Assembly: GCA_963840785.1 (NCBI GenBank)
Contig: CAWJAF010000016.1
Coordinates: 20,656 to 84,655, forward strand
Source: JALYOK01 sp963840785
Lineage (GTDB): Bacteria; Pseudomonadota; Gammaproteobacteria; Burkholderiales; JALYOK01
Length of the DNA stretch: 64,000 bases
Direction: 5' to 3'
Below the pieces are notes generated by a model that was not told the DNA's origin, made no database searches, and saw only the letters and a program-made list of their open reading frames with translations. The translations under genes and the position numbers were made by a program. Shown piece after piece: positions 47,478 to 56,339 of the stretch; position 1 is the first letter of the stretch; every line of letters begins with the position of its first letter.

Positions 47478-48776
47478 GTGCTTTTCACCCAAACCGACCA
47501 ACTCACCGGCAATAATTACTACGCCGCCACCGCGCCGCGCGGAGAGCCGTTCCCGGCGTTGCAAGAGAATATCGAAGCCGATGTTTGCGTCGTTGGCGGC
47601 GGCCTTAGTGGGTTATCAGCCGCACTGGAACTATCGGGACGAGGATTTTCCGTAACGCTATTGGAGAGCCGCCAAATTGCTTGGGCCGCATCTGGGCGAA
47701 ACGGTGGCCAAGTTATCGTGGGCTTCGCGTGCAGCAATAGCACCATCGAAAAATACGTCGGCCTTCAAGATGCGAAACGCGCTTGGGATATTTCCGTTGA
47801 AGGCGCAAAGTTAATTTATGATCGCATGGCGCAATTCAATATCGATTGTGACTTCACGCCTGGTTGGCTGTTGTTCGCCGCGCGCAAATCTCATGTTGCA
47901 CATCTGCGGGAATGGCACGAGGAACTGCGCGAAAAATATGGCTACGGCGATTTCGTCGACTACGTCCCGCCAAGCGATATCGCGCAGTGGACGGCGAGCA
48001 AGCAATATCACGCCGCGGTTTACGATCGCTATTCCGGCCATATTCATCCGCTCAAGTATGCATTGGGTCTGGCGCGCGCTTGCGCGGCGGCGGGCGTGCG
48101 GATGTTTGAGAATAGTCATGTTACGTCGCTGCAGCATGGAGATCGCGCACGAGTTTCGACAGCGAAAGGCAAAGTGACCTGCCGCTTCGTCGTGCTTGCG
48201 ACCAACGTTTTCAGCGGCGAGTTGGCGACGAAGTTGGATTCGCGCATCATGCCCGTCGGCGGTACGGTATTCGCGACCGAGCCGCTCGAAGCAAAATTGG
48301 CAGATAGTTTAGTTCGCCATCGCGCCGCCGTGTGTGACAGCAATTTTCTGCTCGACTACTATCGAGTCACGCCGGATAACCGCGTGCTGTGGGGCGGGCG
48401 CTCGACCTATTCGAAACACTCGAGTGGCGACGGTGTCGAATGGCTACGCCAAAAAATGGTCGGCCTTTATCCGCAATTGAAAGGCGTCAAAGTGGAATAC
48501 GGCTGGGGTGGCATGATCGATGTTTCCCTCAATCGCGCGCCTGACTTCAATCGTCTCGCGCCGAACGTCTATTATTTGCAGGGCTTCAGCGGCCACGGCC
48601 TCGCGCTTTCCGGCATGGCCGGCAAACTCGCGGCGGAGGCGATTGCGGGGCAAGCAGAACGATTCGACGTATTCACACGCATCCAACATCGCGCGTTTCC
48701 TGGCGGAAGATTGTTTCGCACACCTGGATTAGTGCTAGGGACTTTGTATTATCGCTTGCGTGATGCGTTGGGTTGA
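47478..48776 (+). CDS. FAD-dependent oxidoreductase, gamma-glutamylputrescine oxidase (PuuB)-like
   Basis: 432 residues from a GTG. The FAD-binding Rossmann motif is DVCVVGGGLSGLSAALELSG, followed by the DAO-family signature IAWAASGRNGGQVIVGF. Substrate-domain segments VYDRYSGHIHPLKYALGLAR and LLDYYRVTPDNRVLWGGRST match PuuB and related amine oxidases. The C-terminal FAD motif is YYLQGFSGHGLALSGMAGKL. The agmatinase upstream makes a putrescine-derived substrate likely. Amino-acid deaminase relatives cannot be fully excluded. Confidence 0.82.
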   Translation: MLFTQTDQLTGNNYYAATAPRGEPFPALQENIEADVCVVGGGLSGLSAALELSGRGFSVTLLESRQIAWAASGRNGGQVIVGFACSNSTIEKYVGLQDAKRAWDISVEGAKLIYDRMAQFNIDCDFTPGWLLFAARKSHVAHLREWHEELREKYGYGDFVDYVPPSDIAQWTASKQYHAAVYDRYSGHIHPLKYALGLARACAAAGVRMFENSHVTSLQHGDRARVSTAKGKVTCRFVVLATNVFSGELATKLDSRIMPVGGTVFATEPLEAKLADSLVRHRAAVCDSNFLLDYYRVTPDNRVLWGGRSTYSKHSSGDGVEWLRQKMVGLYPQLKGVKVEYGWGGMIDVSLNRAPDFNRLAPNVYYLQGFSGHGLALSGMAGKLAAEAIAGQAERFDVFTRIQHRAFPGGRLFRTPGLVLGTLYYRLRDALG

Positions 48777-48946
48777 TGGCGCGGCGCGCCGCTAAACGCG
48801 CCCAGCACGGATAGCTTGCATCATCGCCTCAGCTACAATACGCGCTCACTCAAGAGGATTTTGATGCCAAACGACAATTCAATTCGGTTGCGATCGTCGC
48901 AATTGCCCAATGCGCGCCCAAAAATTTTGGGCCTGACTCAATAGCC

Positions 48947-49834
48947 GTGCCGGTGACGTCGCAATCCCGTTCCAGCTTGGTGCTGGTGTCGCTGATCACG
49001 CTGATATGGGGATTCAACTGGGCCATTATGAAAGTAGTGCTCAGCGAAGTTCCGCCGTTTACGTTTCGTTCGCTTTGCATGGCAGCCGGCGCGATTGGAC
49101 TGCTTGCGATCGCGAAATTCAACGGCCTCGCGATTCGCGTGCCGCCGGGTCAATGGACTCGGCTGATGGCGAGTGCGCTGTTCAATATCACCGGTTGGAA
49201 TTTGCTGATTGCGTTCGGTTTGAAATATGTCGCAGCAAGTCGCGGTGTGATTCTCGCGTACACGATGCCGATGTGGACGGTATTGCTGAGCATGATTTTT
49301 TTGCACGAACGCCTAACTGGAAACCGCGCGCTTGGTCTGGTGTTCGGCATGTTCGCGATGTTGATTTTGGTCAGCGTGGAATTTACGCAATTACGCGCAG
49401 CACCGCTCGGCGCGTTGCTGGTCGTCGGCGCGGCGTTATCGTGGTCAATCGGTACCGTCATTTTGAAACGCTTTCCGGTCGATTTGCCAACGACATCAAT
49501 GACCGGCTGGACCATGGTGCTCGGCGGTATTCCGATTTGGATTGCGACGCCATTTTTCGAGCGCGTGTCGATTAGCAATATCAGTTTTTGGCCCGCGCTT
49601 GGCGTGATTTACAACATGACGCTCGCAGTGATTTTTTGTTATTGGGCATGGAATAAATTGATCAGCCACGGCTCCGTGAGCGTCACTTCGCTATCGACGT
49701 TGATGATTCCCGTGCTTGGCGTGTTCAGCAGCATGTGGTTTCTTGGTGAGCAACCGCGCTGGCAGGAATTTAGTGCGCTCGCGCTGGTGATCGTGTCCTT
49801 GATGTTGGTGTTGGTGCCAAGACGGCGAAGTTAG
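48947..49834 (+). CDS. EamA/DMT-superfamily transporter
   Basis: 295 residues and ten hydrophobic helices in two EamA repeats. The first repeat starts LVSLITLIWGFNWAIMKVVL with PPFTFRSLCMAAGA. The second runs GALLVVGAALSWSIGTVILK to SLSTLMIPVLGVFSSMWFLG. A GTG start is used. A short upstream frame at 48863 (26 codons) could be a leader or part of the real N-terminus after an indel. Exports or imports a metabolite that cannot be deduced. Confidence 0.85.
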   Translation: MPVTSQSRSSLVLVSLITLIWGFNWAIMKVVLSEVPPFTFRSLCMAAGAIGLLAIAKFNGLAIRVPPGQWTRLMASALFNITGWNLLIAFGLKYVAASRGVILAYTMPMWTVLLSMIFLHERLTGNRALGLVFGMFAMLILVSVEFTQLRAAPLGALLVVGAALSWSIGTVILKRFPVDLPTTSMTGWTMVLGGIPIWIATPFFERVSISNISFWPALGVIYNMTLAVIFCYWAWNKLISHGSVSVTSLSTLMIPVLGVFSSMWFLGEQPRWQEFSALALVIVSLMLVLVPRRRS

Positions 49835-49851
49835 TAAGTAAACCATATTTT

Positions 49852-50018
49852 CATTCTCGCGAAGGCGGGAATCCAGTAGTTTGACGCCTGATCCATTTGC
49901 ATAAGCATGGATTCGCGCTGCGCGGGAATGGAACGGAATTGACGGGCATCGCAGAAGCCTCAGATTGGCTCTCCAAGCATGCCGTGCCACGAGCGAAGCG
50001 CAGTGCGGCTCGTGGCAA
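49852..50018. repeat. Two adjacent hairpin repeats (TCATTCCCGCG copy 5 and CCACGAG family)
   Basis: TCTCGCGAAGGCGGGAATCCA near 49855 pairs with TGGATTCGCGCTGCGCGGGA near 49912. TGCCACGAG (49985) pairs with CTCGTGGCA (50009). Both lie in the 246-base gap before the MATE gene, which holds no ORF. Confidence 0.6.
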
Positions 50019-50080
50019 AGGCACCTACACATCTCGCTTTGCGCCTTAATATACAATCGTTCCGAACCGCTCATTAAGCC

Positions 50081-51433
50081 ATGTACAAATCCATTCTCCA
50101 TTTATCACTGCCAATTTTCATTGGCCAAATCGCGTTGATGGCGAACGGCGTGATCGACACGGTGATGGCGGGGCAGATTTCCGCAGTCGATCAAGCAGCG
50201 GTGGGCATCGGCATGAGCGTTTTTTTCAGCGTATTTGTGCCGCTGATGGGCGTGTTGCTTGCTGTTCCGCCGATAGTCGCGCAACACTTCGGCGCGCGCG
50301 ATAACGCTGCGATCGGCGAAGATATGCGCCAAGGATTTTGGATGACGTTAATATTCGCGCCGATTGTGTTTCTGCTGCTGTACTTTCCCGAACCGTTTTT
50401 GTACATCAGCCAACTTTCGCCGGAAGTCGAAGCGAAAACACGGGCTTACCTGCAATGGACGGCGTGGGGCAGCATCGCGCAATTTTTCTTCCGTTTGTTT
50501 TATGGCTTCACCACCGCGATCTCGCAACCGCGCATCGTGATGTTGCTCAGCGTGTTCGCGCTGGCGCTGAAAATTCCGTTGAACTTTGTATTCATGCACG
50601 GCCATTTCGGATTTTCCGCAATGGGCGGCGTCGGCAGCGCCGTCGCGACAACCGTTGCCGTTTGGATTACCGTATTCATCGCCGCGTTCATCGTCTGGTG
50701 GAATCCGGATTACAAACGCTTCGGTATTTTCTCGCGCTGGTCGTGGCCGACGTGGCGACAGCAATGGCAGTTATGGAAACTTGGTTTGCCGATGGGGCTG
50801 ACATTTTTGATCGATGTCACTTCGTTTACCTTCATGGCCTTATTCGTTGCTCGACTGGGGGCCACCACGGCCGCGGCGCATGGCATCGCTACTAACCTTG
50901 GCGCCGCAGCATATATGTTGCCGATGTCGATAAGTGTCGCTGTAAGTGTGTTGATCGGCCAAGCGGTTGGCGCCGGCGATGGCGCTAGTGCGCGTCGCGC
51001 CGGCCTGACCGGTTACCGAATCGCGATCGCCTTTGGCATAGCCACTGCCGCGTTAATTGCAATGGGCAGCGGCGCAATCAGTCGCTTTTACACCACGGAC
51101 TCAGCGGTGCAAACGTTGGCGACACAACTTTTGCTGCTCGTTGCGATCTATCACTTCTTCGATGCTATTCTTGCCGTAGGCATTAATGGGTTGCGCGGAT
51201 ACAAAGACGCGGTAGTGCCAATGATCGTATGCGGTGTTTGTCTATGGGGCATCGGTTTGGGGGGCGGCTACGTGCTTGGACTGCAAGGCGGATTCATCAG
51301 CGATCGGCCGTTAGGTGCGGCGGGATTTTGGTACGCGGCGATTGCGAGTTACGCCTTCGCTGGATTGATCCTTGCCGCCTACTTTAATCACATTAGCCTG
51401 GCACACAAAAGAAAAACCGCGAAAACCGTATAG
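50081..51433 (+). CDS. MATE-family multidrug efflux transporter (NorM-like)
   Basis: 450 residues with twelve helices in two halves. The start LSLPIFIGQIALMANGVIDT and VMAGQISAVDQAAVGIG is the N-lobe MATE signature; the second lobe has GLPMGLTFLIDVTSFTFMAL and AAHGIATNLGAAAYMLPMSI. Exports cationic drugs in exchange for sodium or protons in known members. Ends with a basic tail (AHKRKTAKTV). Intact frame. Confidence 0.9.
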   Translation: MYKSILHLSLPIFIGQIALMANGVIDTVMAGQISAVDQAAVGIGMSVFFSVFVPLMGVLLAVPPIVAQHFGARDNAAIGEDMRQGFWMTLIFAPIVFLLLYFPEPFLYISQLSPEVEAKTRAYLQWTAWGSIAQFFFRLFYGFTTAISQPRIVMLLSVFALALKIPLNFVFMHGHFGFSAMGGVGSAVATTVAVWITVFIAAFIVWWNPDYKRFGIFSRWSWPTWRQQWQLWKLGLPMGLTFLIDVTSFTFMALFVARLGATTAAAHGIATNLGAAAYMLPMSISVAVSVLIGQAVGAGDGASARRAGLTGYRIAIAFGIATAALIAMGSGAISRFYTTDSAVQTLATQLLLLVAIYHFFDAILAVGINGLRGYKDAVVPMIVCGVCLWGIGLGGGYVLGLQGGFISDRPLGAAGFWYAAIASYAFAGLILAAYFNHISLAHKRKTAKTV

Positions 51434-51537
51434 CGATCTTCGCGGTATCAACAGCCTTTCGGCTGGAGGAGTGCCGCTAATCTTGAATTGCTTGATAAAC
51501 CGCCGCGTGAACTTTCGCTTCGATCTTGATCCACGAA

Positions 51538-52290
51538 TTATTTGAGCAATTCTTTGACTTTTTCCGCCATCGCCTTGCCCATCGTCTGCTGCGTCTCGGC
51601 GGAGAAATGAATTCCGTCGATGCCGTCGGTGCTGATTATCTTTCCGGCGTCAACGAACGGAATCCCTGCCGCGCCGGCGAGTGCGCCGAGCAGAGGGGCG
51701 AGCTCTTTCGACTTTTGAATGCTCGCTGCACTGAAGATCTTCTCGACCCATTCTTGATTCATTTTGCCAAGCGGTGGTGGCGCGATCAGCAATACTTTGG
51801 GATTCGGATAGATTGAGAACACGCCGCCATTGGTGTTCTTTACCATGTTGGCAAGCTGCATGGCACCGAGCGCGATGTCCAGCGTGGTCAATTTAAGCGG
51901 CTCCTTGGTGTCGTTGGTGCCCAGCATGATGATGACCAAATCGAGCGGCAAATGGCTAGCGAGCGCCGCTGGCAAATACTTTGCCCCGTTCATGCCGGCG
52001 CCGCCCACTGGGATGGACGCATCGTCCGAGTTAGTGGTGCGTCCCGGCAGTGCTTCGGACACGACCTCATAGCCGCTTCCCAAAGCCTTTTGCATCGTAC
52101 CGGGCCAGCGCACATCCTTTGGATAGCGCGCGGCGGGAACCACGTCCTTCACGGGGTTCCAGCCCCACGAGTTCGAATCGCCGAACACCATGATGCGTTT
52201 GGGTTCTTGCGCATAGCTGTTCACGCTTGACACACCGATCGCAACCACGAACAAACTGAACAGTATTGAAAGCCAACGTTGCTGCTGCAT
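51538..52290 (-). CDS. Exported SGNH/GDSL-family hydrolase
   Basis: 250 residues. A signal peptide (LFSLFVVAIGVSSVNSYA) precedes block I (IMVFGDSNSWGWNP, catalytic Ser), block III GTND (LVIIMLGTNDTKEPL) and block V with the Asp-His pair (TDGIDGIHFSAE). The arrangement matches arylesterase/acyl-hydrolase SGNH proteins with the longer block-I insert (PVKDVVPAARYPKDVRWPG). Likely a periplasmic esterase; the substrate is unknown. Convergent with the MATE gene. Confidence 0.85.
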   Translation of the reverse strand: MQQQRWLSILFSLFVVAIGVSSVNSYAQEPKRIMVFGDSNSWGWNPVKDVVPAARYPKDVRWPGTMQKALGSGYEVVSEALPGRTTNSDDASIPVGGAGMNGAKYLPAALASHLPLDLVIIMLGTNDTKEPLKLTTLDIALGAMQLANMVKNTNGGVFSIYPNPKVLLIAPPPLGKMNQEWVEKIFSAASIQKSKELAPLLGALAGAAGIPFVDAGKIISTDGIDGIHFSAETQQTMGKAMAEKVKELLK

Positions 52291-52468
52291 TATTCCTCCT
52301 ATATATGATGTTTGTGCGGAGATTAGCCTTTACCCCTGGTATCCGCTGAACTGAATTATACATCTCGCTCTCGCCCCAATTGATACACCGGCCGCCGCGT
52401 CCGCTCGAAGATCGTCGGCCTGCTGAATTGCGGTCAGAGCGGGTGACAGTCGCTGCCGTGTTCGAGCG

Positions 52469-52976
52469 TCACATCGTCGCGCAATTCGCTCCAGATTCCG
52501 CCGCGAACCGGGTGAAACTACTTTTTGACGTAGCCGCGGCCGGCTGCACGGTTTTACCATCGACAGTCAATACTTTCGGCTCTTTGAACTCCGGAATGAA
52601 CTTAGAAATCGGATCGTCAAGCAAAAATTTGCCATTTTCGTACAGCATCATCACTGCGACGCTGGTGACTGGTTTAGTCATCGAAGCGATACGAAAAATC
52701 GCATCGTCCGTCATCGCTTTATTCGAATCGATATCGGCAGCGCCGAATGATTTCATTTAAACGGTTTTGTTCTTGCGCGCGATCGCAACGACCGCGCCGG
52801 CGAGTTGTTTATTATCGATGTAAGGCTTGAGCGTTGCATCGACGCGCGCCAAGCGAGCCGCGGACAGGCCAACGCTGTCCGGCGCAGCTTTATCGAGATC
52901 GGCGGCGACAAGCGCCGACGCGCCCGCGATGAACGAATAGGCAATCAGCCATTTCGTGATGGGGGCGGGTAAGCAT
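52469..52976 (-). pseudogene. Serine hydrolase (beta-lactamase class C-like), truncated and interrupted
   Basis: Removing one C near 52955 gives a start at 52976 (MLTRPITKWLIAYSFIAGAS) and the family body SARLARVDATLKPYIDNKQL then AGAVVAIARKNKTV. An in-frame TAA at 52754-52756 replaces an expected Tyr codon. The frame then resumes MKSFGAADIDSNKAMTDDAI and FRIASMTKPVTSVAVMMLYE, with the SxxK motif SMTK. After EPKVLTVDGKTVQP similarity ends, so two thirds of the protein, including the YxN and HTG motifs, are missing. A genuine relic beside the integron. Confidence 0.7.
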
Positions 52977-53183
52977 ATTGAGTTCTCCTCCTCGATTGCT
53001 TTACTGGATGTGCGACAACTGTCGCAAAATTCAATTGAACACTGTATACAGTGTAACGTGAATGGATCGGAATCGCAAAATTGTTTTTTTTGGGTTATTT
53101 CATTTACAGGTTAAAAAAAGGCGAGGGCAAAGCCGATGTTGTGCCATTCACGGGTAAAAGTAGTTTTTGATCTCGAAATGGAA

Positions 53184-54167
53184 TTACAACAAATCCAACG
53201 GACTCTTCACACCCTTGCCGCCTTTGTTCAACACATGGGTATAAATCATCGTTGTCGACACATCACTATGGCCCAATAATTCCTGCACGGTACGAATGTC
53301 ATAACCACTCTGCAACAAATGCGTTGCGAACGAATGGCGCAAAGTATGCGGTGTCGCCGGTTTTGTAATACCAATGGTCGCGACGGCCTGCTTCATCGCA
53401 CGTTGCACGCCTTTTTCATCGAGATGATGGCGGCGCGTTTTTCCCGAACGCGGATCGACCGATAAATTCATCGAAGGAAAAATATATTGCCAGCCCCACT
53501 CTTTCCCGGCGTTCGGATATTTTTTATCCAGCGCAAACGGCAAATACACCTCGCCAAAACCCTCGGCCAAATCTTGATTGTGCAGCGCCTTCACGCGCGC
53601 CAGATGCAGCTTCAGCGCCTCCGCCACCGCATCGGGCAACATCGTCACGCGATCCTTACCGCCCTTGCCGTCGCGCACGATAATCTCTCCGCGAGAAAAT
53701 TCCACATCTTTCACCCGCAACCGCACGGCCTCCATCAGGCGCAAGCCCGCACCATACAACAGGCCCGCCAGCAATTTATGCGTGCCAGTCAATTCCGCCA
53801 ACACCGCCTGCACCTCTTTCACCGTCAACACCACCGGCAAACGCTTGGGCACCCGCGCTTGCGTCACATTGTCCAGCCACGGCAGCGTTTGCTCAAATAC
53901 ATCGCGATACATAAACAACAGCGCGCTTTTCGCTTGATTCTGCGTCGAAGCGGACAACCTTGCCGGCGACGGCCAAGATTCGTTAAAAACGCCTCGATCT
54001 GCGTCGCGCCCATATCCTTCGGATGACGCTTGCCATGAAATAAAATAAAGCGTTTAATCCAATGTAAATATTGCTCTTCCGTGCGGATAGCGTAGTGCTT
54101 GACGCGCAATTTATTGCGGATTTGGTCGAGCAATTTGGGTGATTGCGCGGTTGGTGGTGTTTTCCAT
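53184..54167 (-). CDS. intI: Integron tyrosine recombinase IntI, frameshifted
   Basis: About 327 residues from the ATG at 54167, after removal of one G and repair of a shift near 53955. The N-terminal part reads KLLDQIRNKLRVKHYAIRTE and HWIKRFILFHGKRHPKDMG, the SAM-like domain of integron integrases. The catalytic domain has the Arg of LLYGAGLRLMEAVRLRVKD and TPHTLRHSFATHLLQSGYD, HSDVSTTMIYTH with the Tyr nucleophile, and the integron-specific extra region ALDKKYPNAGKEWGWQYIF. It faces away from a row of cassettes on the plus strand, the classical integron layout. Confidence 0.92.
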
Positions 54168-54516
54168 GATATATGGGGTGTTAGATTTTAAATAATTACA
54201 TAAAAACAATGATATATAAACTTTCATCCAGATTATTCACCTTAGAGCGACTTAACCGAGATCTATTTAGGGTGTCTACTTTACGTTCAGCGCGATAGGC
54301 TGCGGTTACAAGTGCTGCGGTGACGGGAGCGTTAGCACAACGCGGCGCGGTTTATAAAATGGCCGAAATCTGATAGCGTGCGAAGCGTAATTCGCGCTGT
54401 CGCATAAAGCGAGCTTTAATGCGAACAGCGGAATTTACGCTTCGGAATGTTCTGGAGAGGGAGTTGGTCAATGAACTCAAGATACCGCTGGTTTGATCGG
54501 TCATGATACCGTTGAA
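54168..54516. other. Presumed attI and first cassette region of the integron
   Basis: AT-rich promoter-like DNA (54170-54260) follows the integrase start. GTTAGCA at 54331-54337 is a candidate attI or cassette-boundary core. From 54380 to 54446 an imperfect inverted repeat (CGAAGCGTAATTCGCG / CGGAATTTACGCTTCG) forms a long hairpin. There is no convincing plus-strand ORF; a minus-strand frame (54352-54618) has no family pattern. The exact attI cannot be fixed by eye. Confidence 0.45.
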
Positions 54517-54633
54517 GCTAACCCGCAGCCTTTCACGCCGAACGTTGCGTTGGACCGGACACCCCGCGGGAACGGTTGTTGGTATACCGACGCTCGCGAG
54601 CGCGTGGGTGCCGTTCAACTTGATTCGTTAGGC
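54517..54633 (+). other. Probable attC site before the first ORF-bearing cassette
   Basis: It begins with a diverged R'' core (AGCTAAC, 54517) and ends with a canonical R' core GTTAGGC (54627-54633). GC-rich, partly self-complementary DNA lies in between. It is longer (117 bases) than the later sites, and the inner arms pair poorly, so the left limit is uncertain; the right boundary is clear. Confidence 0.55.
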
Positions 54634-54652
54634 ATTTAGGAGGCGCTGGCGG

Positions 54653-55063
54653 ATGTTCAAACAAACAATGCTGTTCACAGCTGGTGTGCTGATTGGCGTC
54701 ATTGGAGCCTCATACCTATTCATATTGAAGGGGTACCGGACAGAAGTGCTTTCATCTGAGCGGTTCTATCAGCTGGTCAAAGAGGGGAAGATTCCGATCT
54801 TGATATTGAATCAGTCAGAAATAAAATCGAATGGGTACGTGCTTGAAGTCTTTGGCACTGTGGAGAACCATGCGCCGCAGCCCATCCGTCTAGGCAAGGT
54901 CAGTGCCGACCTTTTCAACATCCAAGGCAAATTCATTCATAAGTGCGAGCACTGGATCCCAATAGTTAAGGAAAAATCACAGTACAACTTCAAATATCAT
55001 TGCGCCAACCTCGTCGACCTCAAGCCTCGCGAATACGCGACGGGCAAGGTGTACGTAGACTAA
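54653..55063 (+). CDS. Cassette protein 1, membrane-anchored, FxLYD-like
   Basis: 136 residues, starting 19 bases after the cassette boundary with AGGAGG-like spacing (TTTAGGAGGCGC). One N-terminal helix (TMLFTAGVLIGVIGASYLFI) anchors a domain with the pattern YVLEVFGTVENHAPQPIRLG then SADLFNIQGKFIHKCEHWI, like FxLYD beta-sandwich domains that sense or bind extracellularly. The function is not known. Lower GC than neighbouring chromosomal genes, typical of a captured cassette. Confidence 0.75.
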   Translation: MFKQTMLFTAGVLIGVIGASYLFILKGYRTEVLSSERFYQLVKEGKIPILILNQSEIKSNGYVLEVFGTVENHAPQPIRLGKVSADLFNIQGKFIHKCEHWIPIVKEKSQYNFKYHCANLVDLKPREYATGKVYVD

Positions 55064-55065
55064 AT

Positions 55066-55128
55066 GCCTAACCACGCGTTGCAACGGACGCGCCGCAAGC
55101 GTCGCGCCGCTGAACTCAGACGTTAGAA
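55066..55128 (+). other. attC recombination site 1
   Basis: The R'' core GCCTAAC (55066-55072) and the R' core GTTAGAA (55122-55128) flank a strong stem (GACGCGCCGC / GCGTCGCGCC). The 63-base length and arrangement match attC folded-strand sites. It overlaps the end of the preceding ORF by nothing and ends 4 bases before the next start. Confidence 0.85.
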
Positions 55129-55132
55129 CGCT

Positions 55133-55468
55133 ATGGCGCCTTTATTCACAGCCTTGGGTGTAGTCCCCGGCGCGGTGCTCGTTCTGGCCATCGCTTTCGT
55201 CGCTGCTCGTTTCTTTCAGCCAACGTCTGTCGCCATTCGCATGGCACTAGTTTTCGTTGCGGGCACTGCCTTCGGTGGTGGCGTAACAGTAGTCGGACTC
55301 TCGTTCTTCGTGCCCGATACGTTGGTGGCGCCTTGGCAGGTCATCGCTTACTTGGCATCTCTTGCTGTTGGCGCCCTTTTTGGTGGTGCATCGTTGCTTG
55401 TGTTCTGCATCAAATATCGCGTTCTAACCCTGCGCTCAAGCGGACCGCCGCAAGCGGCGTCCGCTTAG
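55133..55468 (+). CDS. Cassette protein 2, small integral membrane protein
   Basis: 111 residues with three or four helices (AVLVLAIAFVAARFF, MALVFVAGTAFGGGVTVVGL, VIAYLASLAVGALFGGASLL). The last 15 residues (VLTLRSSGPPQAASA) are encoded by the left half of the attC site. No family is recognised. The start follows the cassette boundary closely, leaving little room for a ribosome site, so expression may depend on the upstream transcript. Confidence 0.7.
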   Translation: MAPLFTALGVVPGAVLVLAIAFVAARFFQPTSVAIRMALVFVAGTAFGGGVTVVGLSFFVPDTLVAPWQVIAYLASLAVGALFGGASLLVFCIKYRVLTLRSSGPPQAASA

Positions 55469-55481
55469 CTCCACGTTAGGC
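55422..55481 (+). other. attC recombination site 2
   Basis: TTCTAAC (55422-55428) and GTTAGGC (55475-55481) flank the stem GCGGACCGCCGC / GCGGCGTCCGC. A 60-base attC of the common short type, overlapping the 3' end of cassette ORF 2. Confidence 0.88.
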
Positions 55482-55491
55482 GTCTCAGGAA

Positions 55492-56058
55492 ATGACTCCC
55501 GAAGAATTCGTCGCAATTAGAAGCCTCGTCGCCGCTTTTGGCGCCGGTGCGGTTGTCACGGCCGCGACCGCGTACCTGCTCATCAAGTTCTACCTTTGGT
55601 CTTATCTCGCAGAGAAGGGTAAGAACCTCGCCACACGTGAAGACATCGCATCCATAACAGACAAGGTTGAAAACGTCCGTACGCAGTACTCGACGCTGAT
55701 TGAGGAACTCAAAGCCAAACATCAACTACGTCTCGCCGCCGTTGATAGAAGACTTCAGGCACATCAAGAAGCATTCACGCTATGGCGAAAGCTAATGGCT
55801 GCAACGTACACCGAAGACATTGGAAAGGTAGTGCTCGAGTGCCAATCTTGGTGGGAACAGAACTGCGTTTACCTTGAACCTACCGTCCGGGAAGCCTTCG
55901 TTTCGTCCTATGGCGCGGCGCACGGGCACGACTCGTTGGTTCGTAGCCGGCCGGAGGTGAAGATCGTGGAGGAAAGCTGGCGCGTCACGGGGTTTCCGAA
56001 CATACTCTTTTTGGCCGTTCAACTTCCAACGCTGTCCCACTGGAAGCAAAGGCACTAG
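55492..56058 (+). CDS. Cassette protein 3, single-pass membrane protein with coiled-coil
   Basis: 188 residues. A helix near residues 15-35 (AFGAGAVVTAATAYLLIKFY) is followed by EKGKNLATREDIASITDKVE and a coiled-coil (YSTLIEELKAKHQLRLAAVD). The C-terminal part is helical. Proteins with the KGKNLATREDI segment recur as hypothetical cassette or island proteins; the role is unknown. Intact frame. Confidence 0.75.
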   Translation: MTPEEFVAIRSLVAAFGAGAVVTAATAYLLIKFYLWSYLAEKGKNLATREDIASITDKVENVRTQYSTLIEELKAKHQLRLAAVDRRLQAHQEAFTLWRKLMAATYTEDIGKVVLECQSWWEQNCVYLEPTVREAFVSSYGAAHGHDSLVRSRPEVKIVEESWRVTGFPNILFLAVQLPTLSHWKQRH

Positions 56059-56090
56059 GGGTCACCAATGAAACGCCCAAAGTAGCAGAA

Positions 56091-56162
56091 TCCTAACCCT
56101 TCCATCGAGGGGATGCCCAAAAGGCTGCGCCTTTCGGTCACCCCTCATGTCAAACGTTAAGG
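56091..56162 (+). other. attC recombination site 3
   Basis: TCCTAAC (56091-56097) and GTTAAGG (56156-56162) flank a stem GAGGGGATGCCC... / ...GGTCACCCCTC with inner AAAGGC/GCCTTT pairing. The 72-base size and order fit attC. It lies 32 bases after cassette ORF 3. Confidence 0.85.
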
Positions 56163-56339
56163 CTGTAGAAAAACCCTTTTTGGGAAATTGTGGATTCTTT
56201 CTAATGAAATCGGTCTCTAAAATTCGTCCCTACCTTACGATTTTTCCGTAGGAACGGTAAATATGCCCGCGTATTTGCATCGCATATTGATGCGCGGGCT
56301 TTTCTCTAAGCTCGTTAGATCGAGGCGTTAAAGGATGTT

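Noticed and set aside
54352..54618. An 88-codon minus-strand frame in the first integron cassette region
   Set aside because: It is opposite to cassette orientation, overlaps the probable attC and has no family pattern.
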